A DNA stretch of 64,000 nucleotides from Stutzerimonas kunmingensis (GCF_021432085.1 NZ_CP090366.1:744001-808000); one strand, 5' to 3'; positions 40,115 through 53,333 are shown, numbered from the stretch's first letter. Translations and numbers: made by a program. Notes: generated by a model from the letters alone, not told the origin.

Positions 40115-40216
40115 GGTCGACCTTAAATGCAGTGAACGTGACGGAACCGATGATTGTAGGGGGTTGTGACCGTCGTGGGGGCGCCCACCTTGAATCGGTG
40201 GGCGATCCGCTCACGA

Positions 40217-41740
40217 TCAGTGCGAAGTGCCTTCGGCGAATTCGATCTTGTTGCCGACGTTGTACTTGCCGGAGGGCTTGTTCATCGGGATGCGTTTGAC
40301 CTCCTCCAGCGTGTTGGCGTCGTAGACGAGGAGGGCGCCGTCGGTGTCCCAGACGCTGAGCAGGGCGTAGCGGCCGTCGTTGGTGAATTCGACGTGGGCG
40401 GCGTTCTTGCCCGGCATCGGGCGCAGGGTGTGGGCGACTTCCAGGGTCTGTTTGTCGATCAGGTGCACGGCGTCGTTGTTCGGGCCGAAGAATACGTCGG
40501 TCCAGGCGTAGGGCGAGTTGGCCTGGCTGCGCATGAAGAAGCCCGGGCCTTCGGTGGGAATCTCCTTGATCAGCTTCCAGGTTTGCAGATCGAGCACCGA
40601 GATCAGCCCCTTGCTGACGTTGGGCGTGGCGAACACCCACTTGCCGTCGCGTTTCCAATAGATGCCCGAGCCCAGGTGCGGCATGCCCGGCAGCGGGATG
40701 TCGGTGACCGCCTTACCGGTATCCAGGTCGATCACCTGGCCGCCGTGGGCCTTGCGCGAGGTGGCCAGCAGGTGGCGGTAGTCGGGGGTGAAGGAGAAGT
40801 CGTCGAGGAAGTCGGCGGCCTCGATGCGCCGCGGTTCGAAGGTCGGCTCGCCGGCGTAGGAGAGCTCCCAGGCCTCTTTCACGTCCTTCAGCGCGACCAC
40901 GAAGCTGTCGCGCGGTGGTGCGGTGTACACGGCGCTGACCCGCGACGGCGTGCCATCCTGGCCGACCGCGGGGATGTGCTTGACCAGCGACAGGTCGCGC
41001 GCATCGAGCAGCACCAGATTGCCCGGCAGGTAGTTGCCCACCAGCACCCACCGGCCGTCGTTGCTCACCGCCAGGTTGCGCGTGTTCAGCCCGGCGCGGA
41101 CCTCGGCGATCATGCTCAGGTTGTGCAAGTCGTAGACGCTGACCCAGCCGTCGCGGGAGGCAAAGTAGACGAAGCGGCCATCCGGCGAGAACTTCGGCCC
41201 GCCGTGCAGGGCGAAGTGCGACTGGAAGTTCGCCAATTCCTCGAAACGATCGCCGTCCAGCACGCGGACGTGGTGATTGCCGGCTTCCACCACGACGAAC
41301 AGGTTGAGCGGGTCGGCGCCGTGCTGCGGGGTCGTTGGCAGCGTGGCGAGGTCCTTGAAAATGCGGTGGCTGGCGCGGATGTCGGCGTCGTTCCAAGTGG
41401 GCGGCACGGCAGAGGGCTGGTAGAGGTAGTCGACCAGGCCGGTGATCTGCGCTTCGTTAAGCACGTGGGAATAGGCGGCCATCTGGCTCGCCGGACGGCC
41501 GTCGCGAATCACCGCCTGGGCTTCGGCCGGCTTGATGCGGCTGAGGCTTTCCGGCAACAGCGCCGGGCCGGCGCCGCCGAGACGATTGACGCCGTGGCAG
41601 CTCTGACAGTGCTGTTCGTACAGCGCCTGACTGTCGGCTGGCTGGGTCGCCGCGGCAGCCCGCGGAATGGCCAGGTCGAGGGCAACGAAGGTGGCCGCCG
41701 GCAGCGCGGCGGCCAGCAGCAGGGCGGGTATCAGTTGCAT
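40217..41740 (-). CDS. nirN: Dihydro-haem d1 dehydrogenase (NirN)
   Basis: 507 residues. A signal peptide ends near AAA-AT. A cytochrome c domain with CQSCH near residues 45-49 is followed by an eight-bladed propeller related to NirS ([17 protein letters not shown] onward). NirN performs the last step of haem d1 synthesis in the periplasm, introducing the acrylate double bond of d1. It is the last gene of nirJ-nirE-nirN and its start overlaps the nirE stop by 10 bases. Unlike nirS in this window it is intact. Confidence 0.93.
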   Translation of the reverse strand: MQLIPALLLAAALPAATFVALDLAIPRAAAATQPADSQALYEQHCQSCHGVNRLGGAGPALLPESLSRIKPAEAQAVIRDGRPASQMAAYSHVLNEAQITGLVDYLYQPSAVPPTWNDADIRASHRIFKDLATLPTTPQHGADPLNLFVVVEAGNHHVRVLDGDRFEELANFQSHFALHGGPKFSPDGRFVYFASRDGWVSVYDLHNLSMIAEVRAGLNTRNLAVSNDGRWVLVGNYLPGNLVLLDARDLSLVKHIPAVGQDGTPSRVSAVYTAPPRDSFVVALKDVKEAWELSYAGEPTFEPRRIEAADFLDDFSFTPDYRHLLATSRKAHGGQVIDLDTGKAVTDIPLPGMPHLGSGIYWKRDGKWVFATPNVSKGLISVLDLQTWKLIKEIPTEGPGFFMRSQANSPYAWTDVFFGPNNDAVHLIDKQTLEVAHTLRPMPGKNAAHVEFTNDGRYALLSVWDTDGALLVYDANTLEEVKRIPMNKPSGKYNVGNKIEFAEGTSH

Positions 41741-42567
41741 AAGGCCTCCGTTTGCGGGGCTGGATCACCGTGCAGCCGCGCCGGGTGCTGGACCTGGCGC
41801 TCGGCGAACAGGCCGACCACCCGGCCGATGACGGTCAGGGTCGGCGGCGTGAGGTGCTGCTCGTCGGCCATGCTCGGCAGCTGGCGCAGCGTGCAGCGCA
41901 CCACCTGCTGGTTCTCGCGGGTGCCGTTGCCGATCAGCGCGGCGGGGGTATCCACCGGCAGGCCGGCGGCGATCAGGTTGCGCGAGATCTCGCCGAGGCT
42001 GGCCAGGCCCATGTAGAACACCAGGGTCTGGCCGCCCTGTGCCAGTGCTTCCCACGGCAGGTGCAGTTCGCCGTTGCTCTGCAGGTGGCCGGTGATGAAC
42101 TGGCAGGAATGCGCCAGGTCGCGATGGGTCAGCGGGATGCCGGCGTAGGCGCTGCAACCGGCCGCGGCGGTGATGCCTGGCACCACCTGGCAGTCGATGC
42201 CGCGCTGCAGAAGGAATTCGAGCTCCTCGGCGCCGCGACCGAAGATGAACGGGTCGCCGCCCTTGAGTCGTACCACGCGCTTGTTCTGCAGGGCCAGGTC
42301 GGCCAGCAGCTGGTTGATCTCCGGTTGCGGCAGGCTGTGGTAGCCGCTGGTCTTGCCGACGTAATGGCGACTGCAGGCGGTAGGCAGCAGGGCCATCAGG
42401 CCGTCGCTGACCAGGCGGTCGTAGACCACCGCGTCGGCCTGTTGCAGCAGGCTCCAGGCGCGCAAGGTGAGCAGCCCGGGATCGCCCGGACCGGCACCGA
42501 CCAGAGCGACCTCGCCCGGGGCGAACGCCGCGCTCAGCGAGGCGGGAAGTGTGAGTGGCTGGTCCAT
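41731..42567 (-). CDS. nirE: Uroporphyrinogen-III C-methyltransferase for haem d1
   Basis: 278 residues. SAM-dependent bis-methylation of uroporphyrinogen III gives precorrin-2, the entry to haem d1. Family motifs are [15 protein letters not shown] near residues 20-34, [29 protein letters not shown] near 103-119 and VVPGITAA. The ATG at 42567 has AGGAG upstream; longer starts are not supported. It lies between nirJ (70 bases upstream) and nirN. Confidence 0.93.
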   Translation of the reverse strand: MDQPLTLPASLSAAFAPGEVALVGAGPGDPGLLTLRAWSLLQQADAVVYDRLVSDGLMALLPTACSRHYVGKTSGYHSLPQPEINQLLADLALQNKRVVRLKGGDPFIFGRGAEELEFLLQRGIDCQVVPGITAAAGCSAYAGIPLTHRDLAHSCQFITGHLQSNGELHLPWEALAQGGQTLVFYMGLASLGEISRNLIAAGLPVDTPAALIGNGTRENQQVVRCTLRQLPSMADEQHLTPPTLTVIGRVVGLFAERQVQHPARLHGDPAPQTEALCN

Positions 42568-42637
42568 GCGGTGCTCCTGAATTCTCATCGGGCTTACGGA
42601 GTGCGTTGCTGCGGCGCTTGGTCGGCCGCTTGATCGG

Positions 42638-43819
42638 TCAGATGGCGATGCTGGGAATGCGCTCGGCGGCGGGCAGGCCGATCTCCTCGTCGGAGAGGTA
42701 GCAGCCCGGGTCTTCGGCCCACAGATCGCCCTGCGCCCAGGCGCGGGTACGGGTGTTGCCGTTGCAGATCGCCAGCCAGCGGCAGTCGGCACAGCGACCG
42801 CCGACCGCGCGCGGATGCTGGCGCAGCTCCTGCAGCAGCGGCGCCGGCTCGTTCAGCCAGATGTCGCTGAAGCGCTGGCGGCGCACGTTGCCGACGGTGT
42901 GCTGCCACCAGTAGGTGTCCGGGTGCACGTCGCCGATGTTGTCGATGTTGGCGATGCCGCTGCCGGAGGCGTTGCCGCCCCATGCGCGCAGCATGCCTTC
43001 CAGGCGGTCGCGATGCTCAGGCAGGCGCTCCTCGACCCACTGCAGCAGCAGGACCGCGTCGGCGTCGTTGTTACCGCTGACGAAATCGGTCTCGCGGCCG
43101 TGCTGGACGTCGTCCCAGGCCTGCTCGAAGAGCTGACGCATGGCGTCGCGGGTCATCTGGTGATGGGCGTCGGCCTTGCTGCTGCGCTTGCCGCGGCCGC
43201 TGTAGTTGAGGTGCGAGAGGTAGAACTTCTGCACGTCGTGTTCGCGCATCAGCGCCAGCAGTGCCGGTAGCTGCGGGTAGTTGTTCTGCGTCAGGGTAGT
43301 GCGCAGGCCGACGCGGATGTCGCGCTGGCGGCACAGGTCGATGGCGTGCATGGACGCGGCGAAGCTGCCCTTGAGCTGGCGCCATTCGTCATGCACCGCC
43401 TCCAGGCCGTCGATGCTGATGCCCACGTAGTCGAACTGCGCCGCGGCGATACGCTCGATGTTGCTCTCGTCGATCAGCGTGCCGTTGGTGGACAGTGCAA
43501 CGAAGAAACCCTTGTCACGGGCGTAGTCGGCCAGCTGGAAGATGTCGGCCCGCAGCAGCGGCTCTCCGCCGGAGAGGATCAGCACGCGCACACCGGCCTC
43601 GTGCAGATCGTCGATCACCTTCAGCGCCTCGGCGGTATCCAATTCGTCGCGGAACTCGCTGTCGGCGGAGGTCGCGTAACAGTGCTTGCAGGTCAGGTTG
43701 CAGCGCCTGAGCAGGTTCCAGATCACCACGGGTGGGCGCTTGCCGCTGGCGCTGCGGGCACCGAGCACCTTGGTGGCCGGTTGGGCCAGGGCGCGCAGGT
43801 AATGGCTGATTCTCAACAT
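42638..43819 (-). CDS. nirJ: Haem d1 biosynthesis radical SAM protein
   Basis: 393 residues. The radical-SAM cysteines C40, C44 and C47 sit in CNLTCKHC, followed by [11 protein letters not shown]-terminal cluster [12 protein letters not shown] with a later Cys (DPGCYLS) fits a SPASM-type auxiliary iron-sulfur site. NirJ replaces the propionate side chains on the A and B rings to form the carbonyl groups of haem d1. An ANR/DNR-like box lies about 100 bases upstream, so nirJEN may start its own transcript. Confidence 0.94.
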   Translation of the reverse strand: MLRISHYLRALAQPATKVLGARSASGKRPPVVIWNLLRRCNLTCKHCYATSADSEFRDELDTAEALKVIDDLHEAGVRVLILSGGEPLLRADIFQLADYARDKGFFVALSTNGTLIDESNIERIAAAQFDYVGISIDGLEAVHDEWRQLKGSFAASMHAIDLCRQRDIRVGLRTTLTQNNYPQLPALLALMREHDVQKFYLSHLNYSGRGKRSSKADAHHQMTRDAMRQLFEQAWDDVQHGRETDFVSGNNDADAVLLLQWVEERLPEHRDRLEGMLRAWGGNASGSGIANIDNIGDVHPDTYWWQHTVGNVRRQRFSDIWLNEPAPLLQELRQHPRAVGGRCADCRWLAICNGNTRTRAWAQGDLWAEDPGCYLSDEEIGLPAAERIPSIAI

Positions 43820-43915
43820 GGGGCGGCTCCGCTTCGGCAGCGTATCTCACCGGGCGCGCCGTCTCGGGCGCCCGTTCCTTGAGCAGCAGGATCAACGAGC
43901 GGGGTAGGGCTGGCC

Positions 43916-43929
43916 TTGATCGGAAACAA
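43916..43929. promoter_or_regulatory. ANR/DNR-type box upstream of nirJ
   Basis: Read on the plus strand, TTGAT-CGGA-AACAA; on the minus strand TTGTT-TCCG-ATCAA. It matches nine of ten arm positions and is centred about 103 bases before the nirJ start, in the 169-base gap between nirP and nirJ. Confidence 0.5.
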
Positions 43930-43988
43930 TAAAAGTCGCGGGGCGTGGCTGACCGCATCGTCAGCTTCTTGCGGCGGTGTACCGTTGG

Positions 43989-44237
43989 TCAGAGCAGGGT
44001 CAGCAGCACGCCGAGCACCAGTACCAGCGGCCAGGCGAGCAGCAGCAGACGCCACGCCCGCGGAGCGTGGCGCAGCTCCATGAAACCGTCGGTGATCAGC
44101 CAGGCCTTGCCGAACGCCGTGAGCAGAACGGCACCAGCCAATGCCAGCGTGGCGCCGGCATTACCCAGCAGCACGGTGGAAACCGACAGCAGTGCCAGAC
44201 CGAGCCAGCAGGCCACCAGAATCTTCGAAGCAGACAT
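43989..44237 (-). CDS. nirP: Small membrane protein of the nirQOP unit (NorF/NirP-like)
   Basis: 82 residues with three hydrophobic segments. It resembles the prokaryotic cytochrome oxidase subunit IV/NorF type: TAFGKAWLITDGFMELRHAP is the typical central region. It lies 3 bases after the subunit III-like NirO, as in nirQ-nirO-nirP of pseudomonads. A supporting role in NO reductase or nitrite respiration is inferred from related norE/norF genes. Confidence 0.82.
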   Translation of the reverse strand: MSASKILVACWLGLALLSVSTVLLGNAGATLALAGAVLLTAFGKAWLITDGFMELRHAPRAWRLLLLAWPLVLVLGVLLTLL

Positions 44238-44240
44238 GAC

Positions 44241-44828
44241 TTACCTCAGCACGTAGACCAGCGGGAACAGCAGCACCCAGACCATATCCACCATGTGCCA
44301 GTAGAGCACTCCGGACTCCAGGCCGCTGTGCTCGTCCGGCCCGTAGGCACCGCGGCGGCAGCGCATAGCCAGCCAGCCGAGGATCACCATGCCCAGCAGC
44401 ACATGCAGGAAATGAAAGCCGGTCAGAATCCAGTACAGGGTGAAGAAGGTGTTGTGTTCCATGCCCAGGCCGAGCCCGGCCAGGTGGCTGTACTCGTTGA
44501 GCTTGAGCACCACGTAGACGCAGGACGAGCCCAGCGCGGCGAGCAGCAACAGCATCGCGCGCCCGGACCGGGCCTCGCGCACCTGTTCCACCGCCAGGGC
44601 GGCGAACAGGCCTGAGGTCAGCAGGCTCAGGGTCAGCGCCAGGCCGATGGAGCTGTCCAGCGCTGCGCGGCTCTCGCTGAACAGCTGCGGATTGAGCATC
44701 TGCGTGGCGGCGAACGCCAAGATCAGGATGGCGAAGACGGTCAGCTCGGCGAGGATGAAGAACCACATCGCCAAGTCACCCGGCAGGCGCCGGGACAGTT
44801 GGCTGGTGGCTTCAGGCGAAGTGGACAT
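44241..44828 (-). CDS. nirO: Cytochrome c oxidase subunit III-like protein (NorE/NirO-like)
   Basis: 195 residues with five predicted membrane helices. GDLAMWFFILAELTVF near the N-terminus and TGFHFLHVLLGMVILGW near 140 are typical of COX3-like NorE/NirO proteins. Such proteins aid NO reductase or denitrification activity in an unclear way. The start overlaps the end of nirQ by 17 bases (an alternative ATG 9 bases earlier is possible), so translation is coupled. Confidence 0.85.
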   Translation of the reverse strand: MSTSPEATSQLSRRLPGDLAMWFFILAELTVFAILILAFAATQMLNPQLFSESRAALDSSIGLALTLSLLTSGLFAALAVEQVREARSGRAMLLLLAALGSSCVYVVLKLNEYSHLAGLGLGMEHNTFFTLYWILTGFHFLHVLLGMVILGWLAMRCRRGAYGPDEHSGLESGVLYWHMVDMVWVLLFPLVYVLR

Positions 44829-45624
44829 CGACCACATCCATCAGCGCGGCGACCGTTTGCGGATCATCCGACAGCGGCTCGGCGAGGCAGGCCAGGCAGG
44901 CCTGACGCGGCGTCATGCCGGAGCGAATCATCCGCGCGGTGAAGATCAGCAGGCGGGTCGAGGCAATTTCCTCCAGATCATGCTGCTCCAACCGGCGCAG
45001 CGCTTGGCCGAGCTTGACCACCTGGGCGGCGAGTTCGTCATCCACCTGCGCCTCGTTGGCGACGATGCGCACCTCCTCGGCGGCCGGCGGGTAATCGAAG
45101 CGCATCGCCACGAAGCGTTGGCGCGTACTTGGCTTCATGCCCTTGAGCAGGTTCTGGTAACCGGGGTTGTAGGACACCACCAGCATGAAGCCCGGCGGCG
45201 CCTTGAGCGCCTCGCCGGTGCGCTCGATGAACAGCTCGCGGCGGTCGTCGGCCAGCGGGTGCAGTACCACGGCGGTGTCCTGCCGCGCCTCGACCACTTC
45301 GTCCAGATAGCAGATGCCGCCTTCGCGTACCGCACGGGTCAGCGGGCCGTCCTGCCACCAGGTGCCCTGGGCGCCGATCAGGTGACGACCGACCAGGTCG
45401 GCGGCGGAGAGGTCGTCATGGCAGGCCACGGTGTACAGCGGCAGATTCAGCCGATGCGCCATGTGCTGCACGAAGCGGGTCTTGCCGCAGCCGGTCGGGC
45501 CCTTGATCAGCACCGGCATGCCGTGCTGCCAGGCCTGCTGGAACAGCTGCTCCTCGTTGCCCAGCGGTTGGTAGAAGGGCGCGTCAGGCGTGCCGGCGGC
45601 AGTCGGGATTTCAATCGCATTCAC
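44812..45624 (-). CDS. nirQ: MoxR-type AAA+ ATPase activating NO reductase/nitrite reductase
   Basis: 270 residues from a GTG start with GAGG ahead of it; the next upstream GTG (45639) would add five residues. The Walker A motif GPTGCGKTR lies near residues 42-50. The Walker B region GICYLDEVVEARQD lies near 105-118 and the second-region segment VVSYNPGYQNLLKGMKPS near 148-165. NirQ/NorQ proteins act with the von Willebrand protein NorD to activate NO reductase, and the norD gene is present at 55326. A perfect DNR-type box is centred about 95 bases upstream. Confidence 0.94.
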   Translation of the reverse strand: MNAIEIPTAAGTPDAPFYQPLGNEEQLFQQAWQHGMPVLIKGPTGCGKTRFVQHMAHRLNLPLYTVACHDDLSAADLVGRHLIGAQGTWWQDGPLTRAVREGGICYLDEVVEARQDTAVVLHPLADDRRELFIERTGEALKAPPGFMLVVSYNPGYQNLLKGMKPSTRQRFVAMRFDYPPAAEEVRIVANEAQVDDELAAQVVKLGQALRRLEQHDLEEIASTRLLIFTARMIRSGMTPRQACLACLAEPLSDDPQTVAALMDVVDVHFA

Positions 45625-45712
45625 AGGCAAGTACCTCACGGCAGCAGTTGGTTATTTCCATCGCCAAGCTACCGGCCCCACCGACCCCTCTCAAGCCATC
45701 CGCCGGCAAAGC

Positions 45713-45726
45713 TTGATTGCGATCAA
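45713..45726. promoter_or_regulatory. ANR/DNR-type box upstream of nirQ
   Basis: TTGATTGCGATCAA, perfect arms, in the 329-base gap between divergent nirQ and nirS. It is the nearer of two boxes to nirQ. The gap holds no gene; both boxes presumably drive the two divergent units. Confidence 0.8.
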
Positions 45727-45825
45727 GTCCCGCACCTGATGCCGACCAATCGAAGCCGATTCCAGACGTTTCGGCCCATTGCGCCCGCGACAAGGCGTCA
45801 CGCTCAGGGGGTGCCGAAGGCTCTC

Positions 45826-45839
45826 TTGATTGCCGTCAA
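45826..45839. promoter_or_regulatory. ANR/DNR-type box upstream of nirS
   Basis: TTGATTGCCGTCAA, one mismatch (GTCAA for ATCAA), centred about 121 bases before the nirS start. It shares the TGC start of the spacer with the boxes before nosR, nirQ and norC. Confidence 0.7.
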
Positions 45840-45917
45840 GCGCTTCGCGAATCGGCCTCTCCTAGGATGCAATCGCACCAAACAAGTACCCGGGAACTGC
45901 CGCACCGCCGTCACTAG

Positions 45918-49277
<3,360 letters not shown>

Positions 49278-49333
49278 GTCCACCTGGGGGTGGGCCTCAA
49301 GATCCGCCCCCGATTAGCCTTGAGGAAGTACTC

Positions 49334-49648
49334 ATGAAAAAAATCCTGCTCCCATTGCTCGCCCTCGGCGGCGCGCTGGCCCTGCAGCCGGCGCTGGCGC
49401 AAGACGGCGAAGCGCTGTTCAAGAGCAAGCCTTGCGCCGCGTGCCATAGCATCGACGCCAAGCTGGTAGGCCCGGCGTTCAAGGAAGTCGCCGCCAAGTA
49501 CGCAGGGCAGGACGGCGCTGCCGATCTGCTGGCCGGCCACATCAAGAACGGCAGCCAGGGCGTATGGGGTCCGATCCCGATGCCGCCAAACCCGGTAACC
49601 GAAGAAGAAGCCAAGATCCTCGCCGAGTGGGTTCTTAGCCAGAAGTAA
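49334..49648 (+). CDS. nirM: Cytochrome c551
   Basis: 104 residues: a signal peptide (ALA-QD), then an 82-residue class I cytochrome with CAACH near residues 34-38 and the axial Met in [14 protein letters not shown]. It is the periplasmic electron donor to NirS. The sequence fits P. stutzeri c551. It comes 56 bases after the nirS stop with no nirT or nirB between, so the order is nirS-nirM. Expression may suffer from the IS in nirS unless a promoter in the IS or downstream helps. Confidence 0.95.
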   Translation: MKKILLPLLALGGALALQPALAQDGEALFKSKPCAACHSIDAKLVGPAFKEVAAKYAGQDGAADLLAGHIKNGSQGVWGPIPMPPNPVTEEEAKILAEWVLSQK

Positions 49649-49665
49649 CACCCCAGGAGGACGTC

Positions 49666-50007
49666 ATGATCCAGTCCCGCCAAGTAGTATCGCGTTTGGG
49701 GCTCGCCCTGGCGTCCTTCCTTCTGATTCCCGTCGCCCTGGCCGCAGTACCTACTGCCGAACGCCAGGCGAAGCTCGACCATCTGCTGCTTCAGGACTGT
49801 GGCTCCTGCCATGGCCTGCGCATGACCGGCGGTCTCGGCCCCGCGCTTACCCGCGAGGCGCTAGCCGGCAAACCCCGTGACAGTCTGATCGCCACCGTTA
49901 CCCACGGCCGCCCCGGTACGGCCATGCCCGGCTGGAATGCCCTGCTCGACGAGCAGGACATCGCCTACCTGGTCGACCGCCTGCTCGAAGGATATCCCAA
50001 GCCATGA
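49666..50007 (+). CDS. nirC: Cytochrome c55X
   Basis: 113 residues. A signal peptide ends near ALA-AV and a single haem motif CGSCH lies near residue 45. The downstream Met is in GTAMPGWNALLDEQDI. NirC is a small periplasmic c-type cytochrome that can pass electrons in nitrite reduction and in haem d1 maturation. CAGGAGG lies before the ATG, 17 bases after nirM. Its stop overlaps the nirF start by 4 bases. Confidence 0.93.
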   Translation: MIQSRQVVSRLGLALASFLLIPVALAAVPTAERQAKLDHLLLQDCGSCHGLRMTGGLGPALTREALAGKPRDSLIATVTHGRPGTAMPGWNALLDEQDIAYLVDRLLEGYPKP

Positions 50008-51179
50008 TTCGTCCTTTTCTGCTGCTGGCTGCGGCCGGTCTGCTCGCGGCCTGTGCACAGCAACCGCTGCGCGGCACCGGTGACCTCGGGGTGGTGGTGG
50101 AGCGCGCCACCGGTAGCCTGCAGATCATCGAGAGCAGCAACCAGAGCCAGCTCGCCCGCATCGAGGGTCTGGGCGACCTGTCCCATGCCTCGGTGGTGTT
50201 TTCCCGCGATCAGCGTTACGCCTATGTATTCGGCCGCGACGGCGGGCTGACCAAGGTTGACCTGCTGCGCCAGCGCATCGATCGTCGCGTCATCCAGGGT
50301 GGCAACAGCATCGGTGGCGCCATCAGCCAGGACGGCACGCTGATCGCGGTCGGCAACTACGAGCCGGGCGGGGTGAAGGTATTCGATGCCAAGACCCTGG
50401 AGCTGGTCGCCGACATACCTGCGACGCCGCTGGCCGACGGCAGCCGCAATTCGCGGGTGGTCGGCGTGATCGACGTGCCCGGTCGGCGCTTCATCTACAG
50501 CCTGTTCGATACCGATGAAACCTGGCTGTTGGATTTCAGCCAGGGCAACGAGCCGCAGATCACTCGTTTCGAGGGTATCGGCCGCCAACCCTACGATGCG
50601 CTGCTGACTCCTGAAGGGCGCTATTACATCGCCGGCCTGTTCGGCGAGGACGGCATGGCCAAGATCGACCTCTGGCATCCCGAGCGTGGCGTCGAGCGCA
50701 TTCTCGATGGCTATGGCCGCGGCCAGCAGAAACTGCCGGTCTACAAGATGCCGCACCTGGAAGGCTGGACCGTGGCCGGCAACCAGACCTTTGTCCCCGC
50801 CGTCGGCCAGCATCGTGTGCTGGTGATGGATTCCGAGAAGTGGCAGCAGACCGACGCCATCGACGTGGCCGGCCAGCCGATCTTCGTCATGGCGCGACCG
50901 GACGCGCGGCAGATCTGGGTCAACTTCGCCCACCCCGACAACGGCAAGGTCCAAGTCATCGACAGCGAGACCCACGAGGTCATCGCCGATCTGGAGCCAG
51001 GCCCGGCCGTGCTGCACATGGAGTTCACCGCCCGCGGCGACCAGCTCTGGCTGTCGGTGCGCGATGGCGAGGAAATCCAGGTCTGGGACCCTTACACCCT
51101 GAAGCTGCTCAAGCGACTGCCGGCGCAGAGTCCGAGCGGCATCTTCTTCAGCAGCCGCGCCCACGAGACGGGGTTGTGA
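50004..51179 (+). CDS. nirF: Haem d1 biosynthesis protein NirF
   Basis: 391 residues. The lipobox LAAC gives a lipidated Cys near residue 17, so it is anchored in the periplasm. The rest is a haem d1-type propeller related to NirS and NirN (VVVERATGSLQIIESSNQSQ, FGRDGGLTKVDLLRQR, GDQLWLSVRDGEEIQVWDP). NirF acts late in haem d1 synthesis, before NirN. It overlaps nirC (ATGA) and is followed after 1 base by nirD. Confidence 0.94.
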   Translation: MIRPFLLLAAAGLLAACAQQPLRGTGDLGVVVERATGSLQIIESSNQSQLARIEGLGDLSHASVVFSRDQRYAYVFGRDGGLTKVDLLRQRIDRRVIQGGNSIGGAISQDGTLIAVGNYEPGGVKVFDAKTLELVADIPATPLADGSRNSRVVGVIDVPGRRFIYSLFDTDETWLLDFSQGNEPQITRFEGIGRQPYDALLTPEGRYYIAGLFGEDGMAKIDLWHPERGVERILDGYGRGQQKLPVYKMPHLEGWTVAGNQTFVPAVGQHRVLVMDSEKWQQTDAIDVAGQPIFVMARPDARQIWVNFAHPDNGKVQVIDSETHEVIADLEPGPAVLHMEFTARGDQLWLSVRDGEEIQVWDPYTLKLLKRLPAQSPSGIFFSSRAHETGL

Positions 51180-51180
51180 C

Positions 51181-51639
51181 ATGCACATCGACGCCCTCAG
51201 TCGCCGCCTGATCGACCGCTACCAGCACGGCATGCCGCTGTGCGCCGAGCCCTACCGCGCCATGGCCGACGAGCTTGGCTGCAGCGAGGACGAGGTGCTC
51301 GCCTGTCTCGAACAACTGCACGAGGGCGGTGGCCTGTCGCGCATCGGCCCGGTGTTCGAGCACAGCCGTGCCGGCGCCAGCACCCTGGTCGCGCTGGCCG
51401 TGCCCGCGGCGCGGCTGGAGCAGGTCGCGGCGCGCATCAATGCGTTTCCCGAGGTCAACCACAACTACCTGCGCGAGCATCGCTACAATCTCTGGTTCGT
51501 GCTGACCGGGCCGGATCGGCCACACATCGACCGGCTGCTGGCCGAGATCGAAGCCGATACCGGGCTGACACCGCTCGACCTGCCGATGCAGCAGGCCTTT
51601 CGCATCGACCTCGGCTTCCCGCTGGGAGATCCATCATGA
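51181..51639 (+). CDS. nirD: Sirohaem decarboxylase subunit NirD
   Basis: 152 residues of the Lrp/AsnC-like fold. The N-terminal winged-helix part (about 1-60) is followed by an RAM-like ferredoxin fold with the family sequence [20 protein letters not shown]. Together with NirL, NirG and NirH it removes acetate side chains from sirohaem to give didecarboxysirohaem. NirD and NirG resemble each other (both carry HNYxREHR). It starts 1 base after nirF and overlaps nirL (ATGA). Confidence 0.92.
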   Translation: MHIDALSRRLIDRYQHGMPLCAEPYRAMADELGCSEDEVLACLEQLHEGGGLSRIGPVFEHSRAGASTLVALAVPAARLEQVAARINAFPEVNHNYLREHRYNLWFVLTGPDRPHIDRLLAEIEADTGLTPLDLPMQQAFRIDLGFPLGDPS

Positions 51640-52148
51640 CCGGTTGTCTCAATGACCTGCAGGCGCTGCAGCTGCGCCGCCTGCTCGAGGGCGGGCTGCC
51701 GCTGGCCGCGCGGCCTTACCAGCGGCTCGCAGAACAGATCGGCAGCGTCGAGGAGCGGGTGCTGGAGCAGATTCAACGCTGGCAGGAAGAAGGGCTGTTC
51801 CGTCGCTTCGGCCTGGTGCTCAAGCACCGCGCGCTGGGCTTTCGCGCCAACGCCATGCTGGTGATGGACATCCCCGACGCGCAGGTCGACGAAGTCGGTC
51901 GACGTCTTGGCCAGGCCGCCGGAGTCAATCTCTGTTACCAGCGCCCGCGGCGTCTGCCGCAGTGGCCCTACAACCTGTTCTGCATGGTCCATGGCCGCGA
52001 GCGCGAGCAGGTCTGCCAGCTGATCGAGCGCCTGCTGGCAGACAACGGTCTGAGCGATGTACCGCATCAGCTGCTGTTCAGCACGCGGGCCTTCAAGCAG
52101 TGCGGTGGCCGTTTTGCACCGCCGCTGCTCGAGGTCGCCAATGGATGA
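51636..52148 (+). CDS. nirL: Sirohaem decarboxylase subunit NirL
   Basis: 170 residues, Lrp/AsnC-like. [19 protein letters not shown] near residues 55-73 and [21 protein letters not shown] near 100-120 mark the second type of subunit, shared with NirH (CYRRPRQEGWPYNLFAMVHG). The ATG overlaps the nirD stop, and the nirL stop overlaps the nirG start. It is a separate protein from NirD here, not a DL fusion. Confidence 0.92.
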   Translation: MTGCLNDLQALQLRRLLEGGLPLAARPYQRLAEQIGSVEERVLEQIQRWQEEGLFRRFGLVLKHRALGFRANAMLVMDIPDAQVDEVGRRLGQAAGVNLCYQRPRRLPQWPYNLFCMVHGREREQVCQLIERLLADNGLSDVPHQLLFSTRAFKQCGGRFAPPLLEVANG

Positions 52149-52584
52149 ATTCGACCGGCTGTTGATCAATCGTTTGCAGCATGGCCTGCCGCTGGTGCGC
52201 CACCCCTGGGAAGCGCTGGCCGAGGAGCTGGGCAGCACGTCCGAGGCCCTGCGCGAGCGTGTCCAGGCATTGCTCGACGACGGCACGCTGACCCGCTTCG
52301 GGCCGATGTTCGACATCGACCGGCTTGGCGGCGCCTTCACCCTGGCCGCGCTGTCGGTGCCGGAGGCGCGCTTCGACGAGGTCGCGGCGCTGCTGGAGGC
52401 GATGCCCGAAGTGGCACACAACTACCGCCGCGAACACCGCTGGAACATGTGGTTCGTGCTCGGTTGCGAGACCCCGCAGGGCATCGCCGAGAGCATCGCC
52501 CGCATCGAGGCCAAGACCGGCCTGGCGGTGCTGAATCTGCCGAAAGAGGAAACCTTCCATGTCGGTTTGCACTTCCCCGTCTGA
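52141..52584 (+). CDS. nirG: Sirohaem decarboxylase subunit NirG
   Basis: 147 residues, Lrp/AsnC-like, the NirD-type partner. [19 protein letters not shown] near 53-71 and [20 protein letters not shown] near 93-112 show the family. It overlaps nirL by 8 bases and nirH by 26, so the four genes are translated as a coupled set. All four decarboxylase genes appear complete. Confidence 0.92.
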   Translation: MDEFDRLLINRLQHGLPLVRHPWEALAEELGSTSEALRERVQALLDDGTLTRFGPMFDIDRLGGAFTLAALSVPEARFDEVAALLEAMPEVAHNYRREHRWNMWFVLGCETPQGIAESIARIEAKTGLAVLNLPKEETFHVGLHFPV

Positions 52585-53065
52585 CGATGGGCTGACCCGC
52601 CGCCTGATCGAGCTGACCGAGGCCGGGCTGCCGCTGGTGGCCGATCCCTGGGCCTGGCTCGCCGTGGAGCTGGGCATCGACGTCGACGCCACCCTGGCGC
52701 TGCTGCAGCGGCTGCAGGCGGACGGCGCGATCCGGCGTATCGCGGCGATACCCAACCACTACCGCCTCGGCTACCGGCACAACGGCATGACCGTGTGGGA
52801 CGTCGATGATGCCGAGATCGCGCGACTGGGCGCGCTGATCGGTGCCCAGGCTTTCGTCAGTCACTGCTATCGCCGACCACGGCAGGAGGGCTGGCCATAC
52901 AACCTGTTCGCCATGGTGCATGGGCGTGATGCCAGTGACATCGAGGCCTACCGCAACCAGATTCGTGCGCTGCTGGGCAACGCCTGCCGGGCCAACGAGA
53001 TGCTGGTGTCCAGCCGCATTCTGAAGAAGACCGGCCTGCGCCTGGCGACTCAACGCCGCGCCTGA
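52559..53065 (+). CDS. nirH: Sirohaem decarboxylase subunit NirH
   Basis: 168 residues, Lrp/AsnC-like, the NirL-type partner. IRRIAAIPNHYRLGYRHNGM near 60-79 and the following GWPYNLFAMVHGRDASDIE segment mark it. It ends the nirMCFDLGH series. The 268-base gap after it holds the norC promoter with a DNR-type box at 53263-53276. Confidence 0.92.
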   Translation: MSVCTSPSDDGLTRRLIELTEAGLPLVADPWAWLAVELGIDVDATLALLQRLQADGAIRRIAAIPNHYRLGYRHNGMTVWDVDDAEIARLGALIGAQAFVSHCYRRPRQEGWPYNLFAMVHGRDASDIEAYRNQIRALLGNACRANEMLVSSRILKKTGLRLATQRRA

Positions 53066-53262
53066 TTCTCGGCCTGCCGGCGCCCATCAGGGTGTCGGCA
53101 GTGCCTGCGAGCGATCGCCGCGCGGCCCACTCATATAGCCCCGGTCACGCCGCCGAAAATGCAAGCCTGTGGCCCGCAACGCGCTGCAGGCCCCGTGGCG
53201 TCTGGCTTTGCGCCCCTCCTGCAGGGTCTCCAGAAAGCCCTACTGCCACGTTCAGGTTTTTC

Positions 53263-53276
53263 TTGATTGCCATCAA
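53263..53276. promoter_or_regulatory. ANR/DNR-type box upstream of norC
   Basis: TTGATTGCCATCAA has perfect arms and is centred about 64 bases before the norC start, a normal distance for activation. Nothing else is seen in the gap 53066-53333. Confidence 0.8.
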
Positions 53277-53333
53277 GCAGGTTTCGATAGCCCCCTTCTT
53301 AAACTGGCCACGCCAAGCCATGAGGAGGCGACC

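Noticed and set aside
51181..53065. nirDLGH as a set of Lrp-type regulators
   Set aside because: The Lrp/AsnC-like fold is shared, but order, overlaps and motifs match sirohaem decarboxylase subunits of haem d1 synthesis.
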